This document shows, in pieces, positions 36,492-45,505 of a stretch of DNA of 64,000 nucleotides. Origin of the DNA: Sporocytophaga myxococcoides (lineage in GTDB: Bacteria > Bacteroidota > Bacteroidia > Cytophagales > Cytophagaceae); NCBI RefSeq assembly GCF_000775915.1, contig NZ_BBLT01000004.1, positions 62,001 to 126,000 of the forward strand, read 5' to 3'. The notes beneath the pieces are model-generated. The model worked only from the letters and a program-made list of their open reading frames with translations. It searched no databases and was not told the origin of the DNA. How positions within the stretch are numbered: position 1 is the first letter of the stretch; each line of letters opens with the position of its first letter. Both the position numbers and the translations under genes were made by a program.

Positions 36492-37616
36492 TTATACATA
36501 GTTATTAAGCATCACCGGCATTACAAGCATAAGTACATCTTCGTTCTTATCTTTTTTAGCCGGATTTAGTATACCCGCTCTATTCGGAGCTGACAGATTA
36601 ATATCAATAGCTTCACAATCAAGGTTATTCAGCATTTCAATAAGGAATTTTGCATTAAACCCGATTTCCATATCGTCTCCTTCATATTCACAGGACAACC
36701 TTTCATTTGCTTCATTGCTGAAATCAAGATCTTCAGCTGAAATCTGTAACTCACTACCTGCAATTTTAAGACGCACCTGATGTGTAGTCTTGTTTGCATA
36801 AATAGAGATACGTTTTAATGAATTAAGCAAATCCTGTCTGTTGATCGTTAGTTTATTCGGATTATTTGCAGGAATTGCATTCTCATAATCAGGGAAACGC
36901 TCGTCGATAAGGCGGCAGATCATCTTGATATTGGCAAAGCTGAAGAAAGCGTTGGATGCATTGAACTCCATCTTGACAAGAGTATTGTCAGTAGGAAGAG
37001 ATGCTTTAAGAAGGTTAAGAGCTTTCTTTGGTATTAACAGCGTATTTTGACTTTCAGAAGCAATATCTGCTCTTCTGTACCTGATCAGTCTGTGGCCATC
37101 AGTTGCTACAAATGTTGTATTTGCATCTGAAATATTGATGAAAACTCCAGTCATCTGAGGTTTTAACTCATCGTTGCTAGCTGCGAAAATCGTACTTGAA
37201 ATAGCCCTTGTCAGAATGTCTGATGGAACATCTACGGCATACCCGTTTTTAACAGCAGGCACCCTAGGAAAATCAGTCGCATTTTCACCTGATAGTTTAT
37301 ACCTTCCATTATCAGAGCTGATTTCAATGCTATAGGTTTCTTCGTCAATTGTAAAGGTTACTGGCTGCTCCGGAAGGTTCTTAAGTGTATCAAGAAGTAT
37401 TTTGGCAGGTACTGCAATATTTCCTTTTTCTTTAGACTCCACCACAATTTCTGTAATCATGGAAGTCTGAAGATCTGAAGCATAAACAGTAAGTTTGCCC
37501 ACAGAAACCTCAAACAGGAAATTTTCCAAAATCGGCACAACCGGATTAGTGGTGATAACCCCATTGATCGCAGTCAATTGTTTAAGAAGGGCACTTGAAG
37601 AAACAACAAATTTCAT
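36492..37616 (-). CDS. dnaN: DNA polymerase III subunit beta (sliding clamp)
   Basis: 374 residues with three tandem clamp domains. MKFVVSSSALLKQLTAINGVI opens domain 1, RYKLSGENATDFPRVP ends it, FVATDGHRLIRYR is the conserved domain 2 block, and the C-terminus has EVLMLVMPVML-type strands (DVLMLVMPVMLNNYV). It encircles DNA to give polymerase III processivity. dnaA, recF and gyrB are not adjacent, so this is not the usual origin cluster. Confidence 0.96.
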   Translation of the reverse strand: MKFVVSSSALLKQLTAINGVITTNPVVPILENFLFEVSVGKLTVYASDLQTSMITEIVVESKEKGNIAVPAKILLDTLKNLPEQPVTFTIDEETYSIEISSDNGRYKLSGENATDFPRVPAVKNGYAVDVPSDILTRAISSTIFAASNDELKPQMTGVFINISDANTTFVATDGHRLIRYRRADIASESQNTLLIPKKALNLLKASLPTDNTLVKMEFNASNAFFSFANIKMICRLIDERFPDYENAIPANNPNKLTINRQDLLNSLKRISIYANKTTHQVRLKIAGSELQISAEDLDFSNEANERLSCEYEGDDMEIGFNAKFLIEMLNNLDCEAIDINLSAPNRAGILNPAKKDKNEDVLMLVMPVMLNNYV

Positions 37617-37696
37617 ATAGCTCTTTTATCCTATTCTAGTAAAATATGAAGGGGATAAAGTTAATTATAAAAAACCAAATTCTAAAAAAATCCCTC

Positions 37697-38656
37697 TTAC
37701 TTATTTGAAGGAGCAAAGAAAGATTTTTTTACCAGAAGATAGTTTGTCAGCTCAGGATTCAATGTTATCAACTCTCCTGTATTCCTGATGAGAGCATAGA
37801 TCTTACCTTGTTTCCAAGGATCGAGATAAATATCAACAGTCTTACTTAGGTTATCCACAATATCATCCACTTGTATTGTTGAAAACGGCTTCGCTTTATG
37901 AAGTTGATTCACAATAGTATCTTTGCCATCCACTATATACTTATCCACATTTGTTACTCCATAGAGCATCAGATACCTGTGGATTTTGGAGCTGTCTTGC
38001 AAAGGAAGATTTTCAACTTCAAACTTATTACCCCTGGAAACTATTGTAAAATTTTCAGAAGGGGCAGCTGGAAAACTTACTGATACTTTTTGAAGACTTC
38101 TTGGACTGCTGTTAAATAAAATCCTGGATCTCCAATCCTGCTCTTTCAGACTTGCCAACTCAGAAAGATCCCCTTTTACACCAGGAACAAATACAATTAC
38201 CGGATCAGAAGAGCTTTCAGACAAAAAATATGTACTATTCACATCGTTTTCGTTGGACATTACATAAAACACATTCTTTTCACCCGAAGATTCTACTGAT
38301 ATCTTAACCCCGTCTTGTTTAAGTTTCTTAACTACCTCAGTCTTTTTGTTGTCAGCAACAGGTCTTTTTACCTCAATTTTATTCAATCCGAAAAACAAAA
38401 GACTTATCAGCTTCTCTCTTGCATCATATTTATTATTTACCGACCACTTACCGTTAGCTTTTTTTTGTAGATTGGTAGTCTGGTTATTAACTTGAAAACT
38501 AACAGATGTTATAGCTGTAGTGTCAGCCACTCCTACTGATAATTTTTCATTGTTAAAAGAATCGGAACCACTTCCACCCAGCAATGTATACAAGGCTGCC
38601 AATCCGGTAATCACGAATAAAAAGATATATGGACTTAACTTCTTCAACTCCCTCAT
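37697..38656 (-). CDS. DUF4340 domain protein of the gliding transporter operon
   Basis: 319 residues. An N-terminal membrane anchor (about 9-28, IFLFVITGLAALYTLLG) precedes a periplasmic region with repeated beta units (VSFQVNNQTTNLQKKANGKWSVNNKYDA; LKEQDWRSRILFN), the DUF4340 pattern. It begins 1 bp after gldG ends. Genes of this family often accompany Gld/ABC auxiliary proteins; a periplasmic accessory role is inferred. Confidence 0.82.
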   Translation of the reverse strand: MRELKKLSPYIFLFVITGLAALYTLLGGSGSDSFNNEKLSVGVADTTAITSVSFQVNNQTTNLQKKANGKWSVNNKYDAREKLISLLFFGLNKIEVKRPVADNKKTEVVKKLKQDGVKISVESSGEKNVFYVMSNENDVNSTYFLSESSSDPVIVFVPGVKGDLSELASLKEQDWRSRILFNSSPRSLQKVSVSFPAAPSENFTIVSRGNKFEVENLPLQDSSKIHRYLMLYGVTNVDKYIVDGKDTIVNQLHKAKPFSTIQVDDIVDNLSKTVDIYLDPWKQGKIYALIRNTGELITLNPELTNYLLVKKSFFAPSNK

Positions 38657-38657
38657 T

Positions 38658-40313
38658 TTATCTAAAGCTTGTATATTTTCTCTTTCTCAAATAGTATCTG
38701 CTGACTCCAAAAACAACAAGAAGGACGATAGGCACCACAAGATTCACAATCTGCCAGTAAGTCTTCTCTTCTGCAAGTTTATTTTTATCCAAAGGTCTTA
38801 GTTGTATTTCTTTGCCTTTTGCAGCAACGATTGGTTCGTCCATCAGATAATCTACTGCATTCATTATAAACTCTTTATTGGAAAACAAATATTTTAAATC
38901 AGGATCATATCCCAATGGTATCGGTTGGTTCCTCGTTTTGTCAATTTCGTTTCTGATAAAATCCGCATCTGACACTACTATGATTTTACTGGAACTATCT
39001 TGTTTAATAACCTGAACACCTGCTATAGGAGAAGGTCTGTTTTTATAAACCGATTCGAATTGACCTTCTAAAAGATATGCGACAGGTAACATTCCAACAT
39101 TAAAGTCTTTCGGATCAAGGTTCTTCCGTGCCTCATTTAGATCTACAGGAAGTGGAGCCTTTATCAGTCTTGTATTCTTTGATGTAAAAATCAATGGAAT
39201 TTTGGTTATCCCTTGTGCCTTTACTGTATCAATGGAACTGACATATCGCCCTAATACTGCATCCAGATTTTTAACAACTGGTTGTTTTCCGAAATTATAA
39301 AAGATAGGAAAGTAAGGCCAGGACACCATTTCAGACTGACCTCCCGGAACTTCAACTTTCAACAATGCACAATTCAGATCCTGTATTAAGTCATCATTAA
39401 TCCTTACACCATACTTGAAAAGCAAATCTTCAAGCCCTAGATTATATGAGAAACCATAAGTAACTCCTGATACAAGACTATCTTTATTTAAATTCAATTG
39501 ATCAATAAAGAACAATATTCTTCCGCCTTTAACAACATACTGATCAAGTATGAATTTTTCCTTTTCAGAAAAAGGCTTTGTCGGGCCTGCAATGATCAGA
39601 GCTTTGTAATTACTAAGTTTTGATGAATCAGTAATAACCGTTCTTTCTACATTATAAAATTCACTAAGCGCTGTAGAAATATCACCGGTCTCCCCTGCTG
39701 AAAGCTCCCCATGCCCTTCTGTAAATGCCACTGATTTGGTAACTTCACTGTTAAGCTTTCTGATAGCTGCCATCAATTCATATTCAACTCCTTCTACCGA
39801 CTGATTCAGTTGCTGAGCCATTGGTAAAATTTTACTTCCCTTCAGGAACATTATGGGAGTTTCTTTATCACCCATTGAGATCAGAGCAGAAGGAAAAACA
39901 ATTTTCTCTTCTCTAGCACCGCCCTGTTGTACAAGATCATATTTGTACTGTACCCCCTTCTGAATCAACTGGGAATAAAACTGTTCACGAAGTCTCTTAT
40001 CTTCAATTGCATTCGGATCTGTAAATCTGTAAACGATCTTATCTCCTGAATAAGCCCTAAACTCTTCCAGCGTTTCTTTGATGGATCTTCTAAGCCTGGA
40101 ATAATCAGGATTCAAATCTCCATCAAGAAAGACATCAACAAATATCTGTTCGTTAAGATTTTTAAGTTTTTCTTTAGTGGAGGGACTAATGGTGTACCTC
40201 TTATCCTGAGTAAGATCCAGTCTGAAGAAATGCTCTGAAAAAAATATATTAATAAATATAACAGTTCCTAAAAGCAACAGGAACCGGATAATATCAAACT
40301 TCTTTAAATTCAT
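38658..40313 (-). CDS. gldG: gliding-associated ABC transporter substrate-binding/auxiliary protein GldG
   Basis: 551 residues. N-terminal helix (about 8-26), large ABC_transp_aux/GldG periplasmic domain (DKRYTISPSTKEKLKNLNEQIFVDVFLDGDLNPDYSRLRR; LIIAGPTKPFSEKEKFILDQYVVKGGRILFFID), and a C-terminal helix (about 525-543). In Flavobacterium johnsoniae GldG works with GldF and GldA and is needed for gliding. It is 7 bp downstream of gldF. Confidence 0.93.
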   Translation of the reverse strand: MNLKKFDIIRFLLLLGTVIFINIFFSEHFFRLDLTQDKRYTISPSTKEKLKNLNEQIFVDVFLDGDLNPDYSRLRRSIKETLEEFRAYSGDKIVYRFTDPNAIEDKRLREQFYSQLIQKGVQYKYDLVQQGGAREEKIVFPSALISMGDKETPIMFLKGSKILPMAQQLNQSVEGVEYELMAAIRKLNSEVTKSVAFTEGHGELSAGETGDISTALSEFYNVERTVITDSSKLSNYKALIIAGPTKPFSEKEKFILDQYVVKGGRILFFIDQLNLNKDSLVSGVTYGFSYNLGLEDLLFKYGVRINDDLIQDLNCALLKVEVPGGQSEMVSWPYFPIFYNFGKQPVVKNLDAVLGRYVSSIDTVKAQGITKIPLIFTSKNTRLIKAPLPVDLNEARKNLDPKDFNVGMLPVAYLLEGQFESVYKNRPSPIAGVQVIKQDSSSKIIVVSDADFIRNEIDKTRNQPIPLGYDPDLKYLFSNKEFIMNAVDYLMDEPIVAAKGKEIQLRPLDKNKLAEEKTYWQIVNLVVPIVLLVVFGVSRYYLRKRKYTSFR

Positions 40314-40320
40314 AAACTAC

Positions 40321-41049
40321 TTACCATTTTCTGCTACCTAAAACCAATCTTGTTGAAAGAAGCATTATAAAAATTATACTTAGGAAATACAGAACATTTC
40401 TGGAATCTATTAATCCCCTGCTCAATGCTTCATAATGATAACTTAACCCGAGCTTTACAAGAATATTGGCTTGCGCTGCCCAGAAGTTTACTGATGCAGC
40501 CCTTGCCATTCCATCATAGAGAGTATAGCAAAGTAATACCGCAATTATAAAGGCTACAATCTGATTTCTAGTGATGGCTGATGCAAATATCCCAATAGAA
40601 GTAAATACAGCTCCAAGTAAAAACAAACCAATATAAGATGAAAATACAGCTGCCGAATCTATATTTCCAACCGGACTTCCAAGATGATAAACTGAATAAT
40701 AATAAATTAATGTTGGCATAAGACTAAAGAGCACTAAAGCCAGACTTGACAAATATTTACCTAATATAATTTCCCAATCTTTTACCGGCCTCGTTAGCAA
40801 TAACTCCATAGTCCCTTCTCTTTTTTCTTCTGCAAAAGTTCTCATAGTAATTGCAGGAATCAGCAGCAGAAAGGCAATTGGACCATATGCAAAAAGACTT
40901 TCCAGGTCCGCAAAACCAAACTCAAATACACTGCTTTCCGGAAAAACCCAAAGGAACAATCCAATTAATGTAAGAAACACACTGATGACAAGGTAGGCTA
41001 TCAGTGAATTAAAAAAACTGTTTATTTCTTTTCTAAAGATGCTTAACAC
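40321..41049 (-). CDS. gldF: gliding-associated ABC transporter permease GldF
   Basis: A 242-residue ABC-2 type permease with six helices. FRKEINSFFNSLIAYLVISVFL is the usual start, and TMRTFAEEKREGTMELLLTRPVKDWEIILGKYL is the conserved cytoplasmic loop. It forms the membrane part of the GldAFG complex. It is 25 bp downstream of gldA. Confidence 0.93.
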   Translation of the reverse strand: MLSIFRKEINSFFNSLIAYLVISVFLTLIGLFLWVFPESSVFEFGFADLESLFAYGPIAFLLLIPAITMRTFAEEKREGTMELLLTRPVKDWEIILGKYLSSLALVLFSLMPTLIYYYSVYHLGSPVGNIDSAAVFSSYIGLFLLGAVFTSIGIFASAITRNQIVAFIIAVLLCYTLYDGMARAASVNFWAAQANILVKLGLSYHYEALSRGLIDSRNVLYFLSIIFIMLLSTRLVLGSRKW

Positions 41050-41074
41050 AAATCCTTCAAGTTAAAATTTTAAA

Positions 41075-42004
41075 TTATATGGAATCATTCTTCTTTCCGG
41101 TAAGGTCTCTGAAGATATTTTCAAGAGAATGCTCTTCCTGATTTAAGCCTATCAGAGCCCAGTTCCTCTCAGATGCTAATTTAAAAATAGCTCCTCTTAC
41201 ATCATTTTCTCCTGAAGAATACAACTCATACTTCCCTCCTGCTAAATAATTTACCTCATTTACACCGGATAGAGACTTTAGATATTCTACTTCTATTGCA
41301 CCTGAAAATTCTACAATGATCTTTTTACCTGAGGTCTGAAGTCCTTTCAACTCACTAACACGACTATCGGCAACAATTTTTCCTCTGTTAATAATCACCA
41401 CTCTGTCACATAGTGCCTGTACTTCCTGCATAATGTGTGTAGAAAAAAGAACTGTTTTTTCTTTACCTATATTCTTAATAAGACTTCTGATTTCAAGAAT
41501 CTGATTTGGATCCAGACCAGTGGTAGGCTCATCAAGTATAAGCACCTGAGGTTCGTGAATCATGGCCTGTGCAAGGCCTACCCTTTGACGATACCCTTTT
41601 GACAAGGCCCCAAGTTTTTTATTCTGTTCTAAAGTCAACCCAGTCATTTCCACCATTTCCTGAACCCTTCCTTTAAGCTTACTTCCTTTTAAAGCATGGA
41701 GAGAACCTATAAACTCAAGGTATTCGTGCACATACATATCGAGGTAAAGAGGATTGTGCTCTGGCAGATATCCGACATTCTTTCTCACCTCCAAAGGAGA
41801 TTCCACAACGTCATACCCGGCTACTGTAACAACTCCCGATGTAGGAGGAATGTAGCAAGTAGCAATTTTCATTGTTGTAGATTTACCTGCTCCATTGGGT
41901 CCCAGAAACCCAAGTATTTCCCCTTTACCAGCCTCGAAACTGATATGGTCTACAGCTTTCTGCTCGCCATAAATTTTAGTTAACTCCTGTACCTTTAAAC
42001 TCAC
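41075..42004 (-). CDS. gldA: gliding-associated ABC transporter ATPase GldA
   Basis: 309 residues. Walker A is GPNGAGKST (35-43), the signature loop is LSKGYRQRVGLAQAMI, Walker B is VLILDEPTTGLDP, and the switch His lies in FSTHIMQEV. The C-terminal about 90 residues are the extension seen in GldA/DUF4162-type ATPases. It powers the GldFG complex and is first in the gldA-gldF-gldG-DUF4340 operon. Confidence 0.93.
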   Translation of the reverse strand: MSLKVQELTKIYGEQKAVDHISFEAGKGEILGFLGPNGAGKSTTMKIATCYIPPTSGVVTVAGYDVVESPLEVRKNVGYLPEHNPLYLDMYVHEYLEFIGSLHALKGSKLKGRVQEMVEMTGLTLEQNKKLGALSKGYRQRVGLAQAMIHEPQVLILDEPTTGLDPNQILEIRSLIKNIGKEKTVLFSTHIMQEVQALCDRVVIINRGKIVADSRVSELKGLQTSGKKIIVEFSGAIEVEYLKSLSGVNEVNYLAGGKYELYSSGENDVRGAIFKLASERNWALIGLNQEEHSLENIFRDLTGKKNDSI

Positions 42005-42293
42005 TATGACTGTATGTTATCTTTTGCAAATTTATTGAATTCAAGCTTAAAGCAGAAAGCCCAAAGCTGAAAGTTTGGGTTTCTTTTAAGAACGAACACA
42101 TAATAGATTTAAGTTTTAAGATGACAACTTTTTTCCGATCTTTTAACTTTCCATTTTTTATTGCTCACTTAAATCCTAAAAGACCTCATCCCCAGCCCTT
42201 CTCCTTCAGGAGAAGGGAGCAGTCTCGGATAATTTCCCAGACCATCTAACAGTTGTGCAAACTTTAAACTTTTAACTTTAAGCTTTCCGCTTC
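42005..42293. repeat. noncoding repeat-like spacer with terminal inverted repeats and a strong palindrome
   Basis: A 289-bp gap. A 10-bp sequence AAGCTTAAAG at 42043-42052 recurs inverted at 42276-42285. Between them, near 42196-42217, is a perfect 10-bp stem with a 2-nt loop (CCCTTCTCCT/AGGAGAAGGG), preceded by CCTCATCCCCAGCC. Stretches such as GCAGAAAGCCCAAAGCTGAAAG look like degenerate short repeats. It resembles small dispersed repeats (MITE-like) of Bacteroidota spacers; no open frame is present. Confidence 0.5.
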
Positions 42294-42998
42294 TTAAATT
42301 GACTTCCTGCCTTTAGGCATTAATGGTCTGAATTCCAACTCTACAGGGTGAAAATTTTCCGAGGTTTCCAAGGAATATAGAACAGCCCCGGCAATATCTT
42401 CAGGCCTCATCATATTCGGATGCACACTAATTGAATCTATTGAATCAAAGAAATTGGTATGAATAGAACCGGGTACAATACAAGTCACCTTTACGCCATA
42501 ATCCCTGAGTTCTTTATACATAGACTGAGAAATACCCCTGACAGCAAATTTAGTCCCGCAATACCCCGCAAATTTTTCAATGCCTTCTTTACCTGCAATT
42601 GATGCAATATTAACAATATGCCCCTCGCCCAACTCTTTCATTTTCTGCACTACCATCTGAGAGCAGAAAAAGACTCCATGGACATTGGTATCAAACATTT
42701 CTTTCCATTCTTCAACTGGCATTTCTTCAATCAGACCTGCATAACCCAACCCGGCATTGTTAATCAGAATACTAATATTTTCTCCAAAATCTTTAATAGT
42801 TGCATTGTAAGATCCATTTACAGAATCTATATTTCCGACATCCGTAGCATAAAATCTAAAATGATCGTGTTTATAATCGGGAGCAGTTCTGCTCCATCCG
42901 GCAACCTTTACACCTTTTTCCAACAATACTTTTACTATTTCAAGTCCCACACCTTTACTCGCTCCAGTGACAATAGCAATTTTATCCTTTAAATTCAT
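42294..42998 (-). CDS. short-chain dehydrogenase/reductase
   Basis: A 234-residue classical SDR. The cofactor motif is TGASKGVGLE (11-20), NNAG is at 80-83, and the catalytic Ser133, Tyr146 and Lys150 lie in NIASIAG and YCGTK. CIVPGSIHTNFFD is the usual substrate-side loop. It reduces or oxidises an unknown carbonyl or alcohol. It lies 15 bp downstream of an unknown membrane protein. Confidence 0.92.
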   Translation of the reverse strand: MNLKDKIAIVTGASKGVGLEIVKVLLEKGVKVAGWSRTAPDYKHDHFRFYATDVGNIDSVNGSYNATIKDFGENISILINNAGLGYAGLIEEMPVEEWKEMFDTNVHGVFFCSQMVVQKMKELGEGHIVNIASIAGKEGIEKFAGYCGTKFAVRGISQSMYKELRDYGVKVTCIVPGSIHTNFFDSIDSISVHPNMMRPEDIAGAVLYSLETSENFHPVELEFRPLMPKGRKSI

Positions 42999-43013
42999 AA
43001 TATACTTTTTTGC

Positions 43014-43598
43014 TTAAAAATTCTTCAATGATATGCCTGAAATGATTACAACCGAATTTAGCAACTGGAATATGACAATCTTTCTTTCCCCTTCTGAAAA
43101 TCGATCCCAAAGATTGTCATTATAAATAATAGTTGCTGATACAAAAGCAAGTCCGAAACAAAGGATCAGAAGCAAGTTCTGAACTTCCATAAAAAAAATA
43201 AAGGCAGCAGGATACAGTAAAAACAAGCCCATAAGAAATACCATCATCTCAAAGTTCCTGAATTTTAAGCTGTCTTTAATTGCTTTCACAACAAAAATCC
43301 CGGACAAAATCAAATAGGTAATCAAACCAATATATAAAAAAATTTGTGCAGATCCGATATTAAGGAGGTCCAAAGCAAAACCTGCCTGGCAAATTGCCAT
43401 GCCAAACATAAGCGCCTTCATCTTTAAATTATTGATTATAAAGATATAATAACCTAACAACAATATTCCCGCAAACAATGGAGCCCATGTTATGCTCTCA
43501 AACCTTTTACTGCCAGATAAAATGATTGATAATACAAAGGTCATGGCAACAAAAACAACTAATGCCTTTTCAGGCTTATCAGACGCTACAGCTTTCAT
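43014..43598 (-). CDS. integral membrane protein of unknown function
   Basis: 194 residues with about six or seven hydrophobic helices and short loops; no signal peptide, catalytic motif or family recognised. It precedes the SDR gene by 15 bp and is divergent from the lipid A deacylase gene. Met1 (MKAVASDKPEKALVVFVAM) gives a short cytoplasmic tail before helix 1. Confidence 0.6.
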   Translation of the reverse strand: MKAVASDKPEKALVVFVAMTFVLSIILSGSKRFESITWAPLFAGILLLGYYIFIINNLKMKALMFGMAICQAGFALDLLNIGSAQIFLYIGLITYLILSGIFVVKAIKDSLKFRNFEMMVFLMGLFLLYPAAFIFFMEVQNLLLILCFGLAFVSATIIYNDNLWDRFSEGERKIVIFQLLNSVVIISGISLKNF

Positions 43599-43639
43599 TT
43601 TTATTTAGATTATTCTTCTAAAGTAATATGAATTTATGA

Positions 43640-43661
43640 TAATTTTGGGGTATTAATTTTG
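43640..43661 (+). promoter_or_regulatory. two tandem -7-like boxes upstream of the lipid A deacylase gene
   Basis: TAATTTTG occurs twice, at 43640-43647 and 43654-43661, each an exact TAnnTTTG. No good -33 TTTG lies at the right distance from either. The nearer box is 10 bp before the ATG, implying a very short leader. Confidence 0.4.
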
Positions 43662-43671
43662 CTAAATTAGA

Positions 43672-44775
43672 ATGCATTTATTGAAATTTCACTTTTTGCT
43701 CATCATTTTTTCCCTCCAATGTTTCGTTGTGGCCGCACAGGATAAAGCACCAGCTACAAAATATGCCCTTTCATTGAATTATCATTATGGATTTCTGATG
43801 AAACATGGGGATGAAATGGGGCATCTTGCCAATCAAAGACCACTAAAACTTGAACTCGATTTCAAAATACAAACAGATGGAAGCAAAGGCTGGCAGGTCA
43901 ATAATAACTATCCTGTTGTAGGGTACTCATTAAACTACATTCATTTTGATCCGAACAAGCCTGTCGGCGACGCTTTAGGCTTAATCCTATATTATGGCAA
44001 AGCATTTTTCAGAACTCCTAAAAGTGAGCTAAGATGGAGAATAGGTGTAGGTCCGGGAATTGTATTCCGAAAGTTTGACATTGTAAAAAACAATAAAGAC
44101 AATATCACAGGAAGTACTTTTAATTATTGTCTTAATGGAGCCGTAAATTTCAGTTCAATAATTTCAAAAAGATTAATTTTCAATGCAGGAATCGGATTGT
44201 TTCATTTAAGTAATGGAGCAATGAAGATACCTAATCTGGGAATGAATATACCTGCTGTCTATGCAGGTTTGGGTTTCACTTCCAAGAAACAGGTTACATT
44301 TGATGCTCCTGAACCTGAAAGAAAAAAAAGGTCCAATTCCTTAAACTTGTCAATTGGAGGAGGATTTAAGGCAATAAAGCCTATTGGAGGATCAAGATAT
44401 TTTGCAGGAGTATTTTCTGCTTACTACGATCTTGGCATTAACTCACGCACCTGCCTTAATCTTGGATACGATTTCATTTATGACTACTCTGCAAAGGCCG
44501 AAATCAAGAGAGGTACCTATGATAAGAAACTTGTAAATGGTAATTATATGAGACATGGTGTCGCATTAGGATTTCATTATTTTATAAGCCAGGTATCCTT
44601 TGTTGGTCAGTGTGGGTATTATGTTTATGATCCATTAAAAAGATATAAACCTCTTTATCAACGTTATACTATCAAATATAATTTTACTGATGCAATCAGT
44701 GCCGGAATAGCGCTCAAAGCCCATTTCGGCCAGGCAGAGTTAGTTGAATGGACGGTTGGTTATACATTAAAATGA
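43672..44775 (+). CDS. PagL-like lipid A deacylase (acyloxyacyl hydrolase family)
   Basis: 367 residues with a signal peptide (about 1-22, ending VVAAQ). Alternating strands suggest an outer-membrane barrel. FNAGIGLFHLSNGAMKIPNLGMN carries the HxSN motif (His178, Ser180) with the downstream PN-x-GMN of PagL-type lipid A 3-O-deacylases. At 367 residues it is about twice the length of PagL; the C-terminal half continues as more barrel-like strands. Its stop overlaps the next start (ATGA). Confidence 0.8.
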   Translation: MHLLKFHFLLIIFSLQCFVVAAQDKAPATKYALSLNYHYGFLMKHGDEMGHLANQRPLKLELDFKIQTDGSKGWQVNNNYPVVGYSLNYIHFDPNKPVGDALGLILYYGKAFFRTPKSELRWRIGVGPGIVFRKFDIVKNNKDNITGSTFNYCLNGAVNFSSIISKRLIFNAGIGLFHLSNGAMKIPNLGMNIPAVYAGLGFTSKKQVTFDAPEPERKKRSNSLNLSIGGGFKAIKPIGGSRYFAGVFSAYYDLGINSRTCLNLGYDFIYDYSAKAEIKRGTYDKKLVNGNYMRHGVALGFHYFISQVSFVGQCGYYVYDPLKRYKPLYQRYTIKYNFTDAISAGIALKAHFGQAELVEWTVGYTLK

Positions 44776-45503
44776 AAAATTCAGGTTTATTATATATCGC
44801 TATTATATCAGCTATTCTCTTATCCTGCAATAAAGAAGATAGCTGGGATTGTGTAAAGAGCACTGGCAAAATTGCCCAGGAAAGAAGGATAGTCAAAGGA
44901 AGTTTTTTTATAAGAATCGAAGACAATATCAATCTTATCTTTAAAAATAATCTAGGTGATACAATAATTGTCGAAGCTGGTGAAAATCTGTTAAAAAAAA
45001 TAACAACGGATCATGATGGTACTTATTTGAAAATAAAAAACAACAATACCTGCAATTGGGTCAGAACCTATAAAAAAGACATAAAAGTCTTTATTGATGC
45101 GGTAAAATTTAAGGACTTTTTTTTTATGGGATATGGTACGGTGAGCAATGAAGGTATACTAAAAAAAGATAAACTATTCATTCATAATTACTCTAACACA
45201 GATATAAATTTAAATGTTGATCTTGAATATCTCTGGCTAGACATGGATATGCTTGGCAATGTATCCATAACAGGTAATACAAAGGAATTTTATGGTATTA
45301 ATTATGGATCAGGGCAGTTAAAAGTAAATACACTTAATAGTAAGATCGTTTCTCTGACTAATCAAGGCCCCGGCATGAGTTATGTGTTTTCCGACAGCAT
45401 TTTTTATTCTACCATTAAAGGAACAGGAAACGTCTACTATAGTGGCAATCCTAAGATAATTGGTACTCACAGGCAAGGTTCAGGAGAATTTATCCCACAA
45501 TAA
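44772..45503 (+). CDS. DUF2807 (head-GIN type) lipoprotein
   Basis: About 243 residues. I start it at ATG 44772 (MKNSGLLYIAIISAILLSCNKED), which gives a proper lipoprotein signal with lipobox AILLSC and an ATGA overlap with the deacylase stop. A start at 44748 would put eight extra residues before the signal. The body has repeated short strands (VSITGNTKEFYG, SIFYSTIKGTGNVYYSG) typical of DUF2807 beta-helices. The periplasmic or surface role is unknown. Confidence 0.82.
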   Translation: MKNSGLLYIAIISAILLSCNKEDSWDCVKSTGKIAQERRIVKGSFFIRIEDNINLIFKNNLGDTIIVEAGENLLKKITTDHDGTYLKIKNNNTCNWVRTYKKDIKVFIDAVKFKDFFFMGYGTVSNEGILKKDKLFIHNYSNTDINLNVDLEYLWLDMDMLGNVSITGNTKEFYGINYGSGQLKVNTLNSKIVSLTNQGPGMSYVFSDSIFYSTIKGTGNVYYSGNPKIIGTHRQGSGEFIPQ

Positions 45504-45505
45504 GG

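Noticed and set aside
36492-37616. Replication origin near dnaN
   Set aside because: No dnaA, recF or gyrB adjacent and no cluster of DnaA boxes seen in the flanking spacers.
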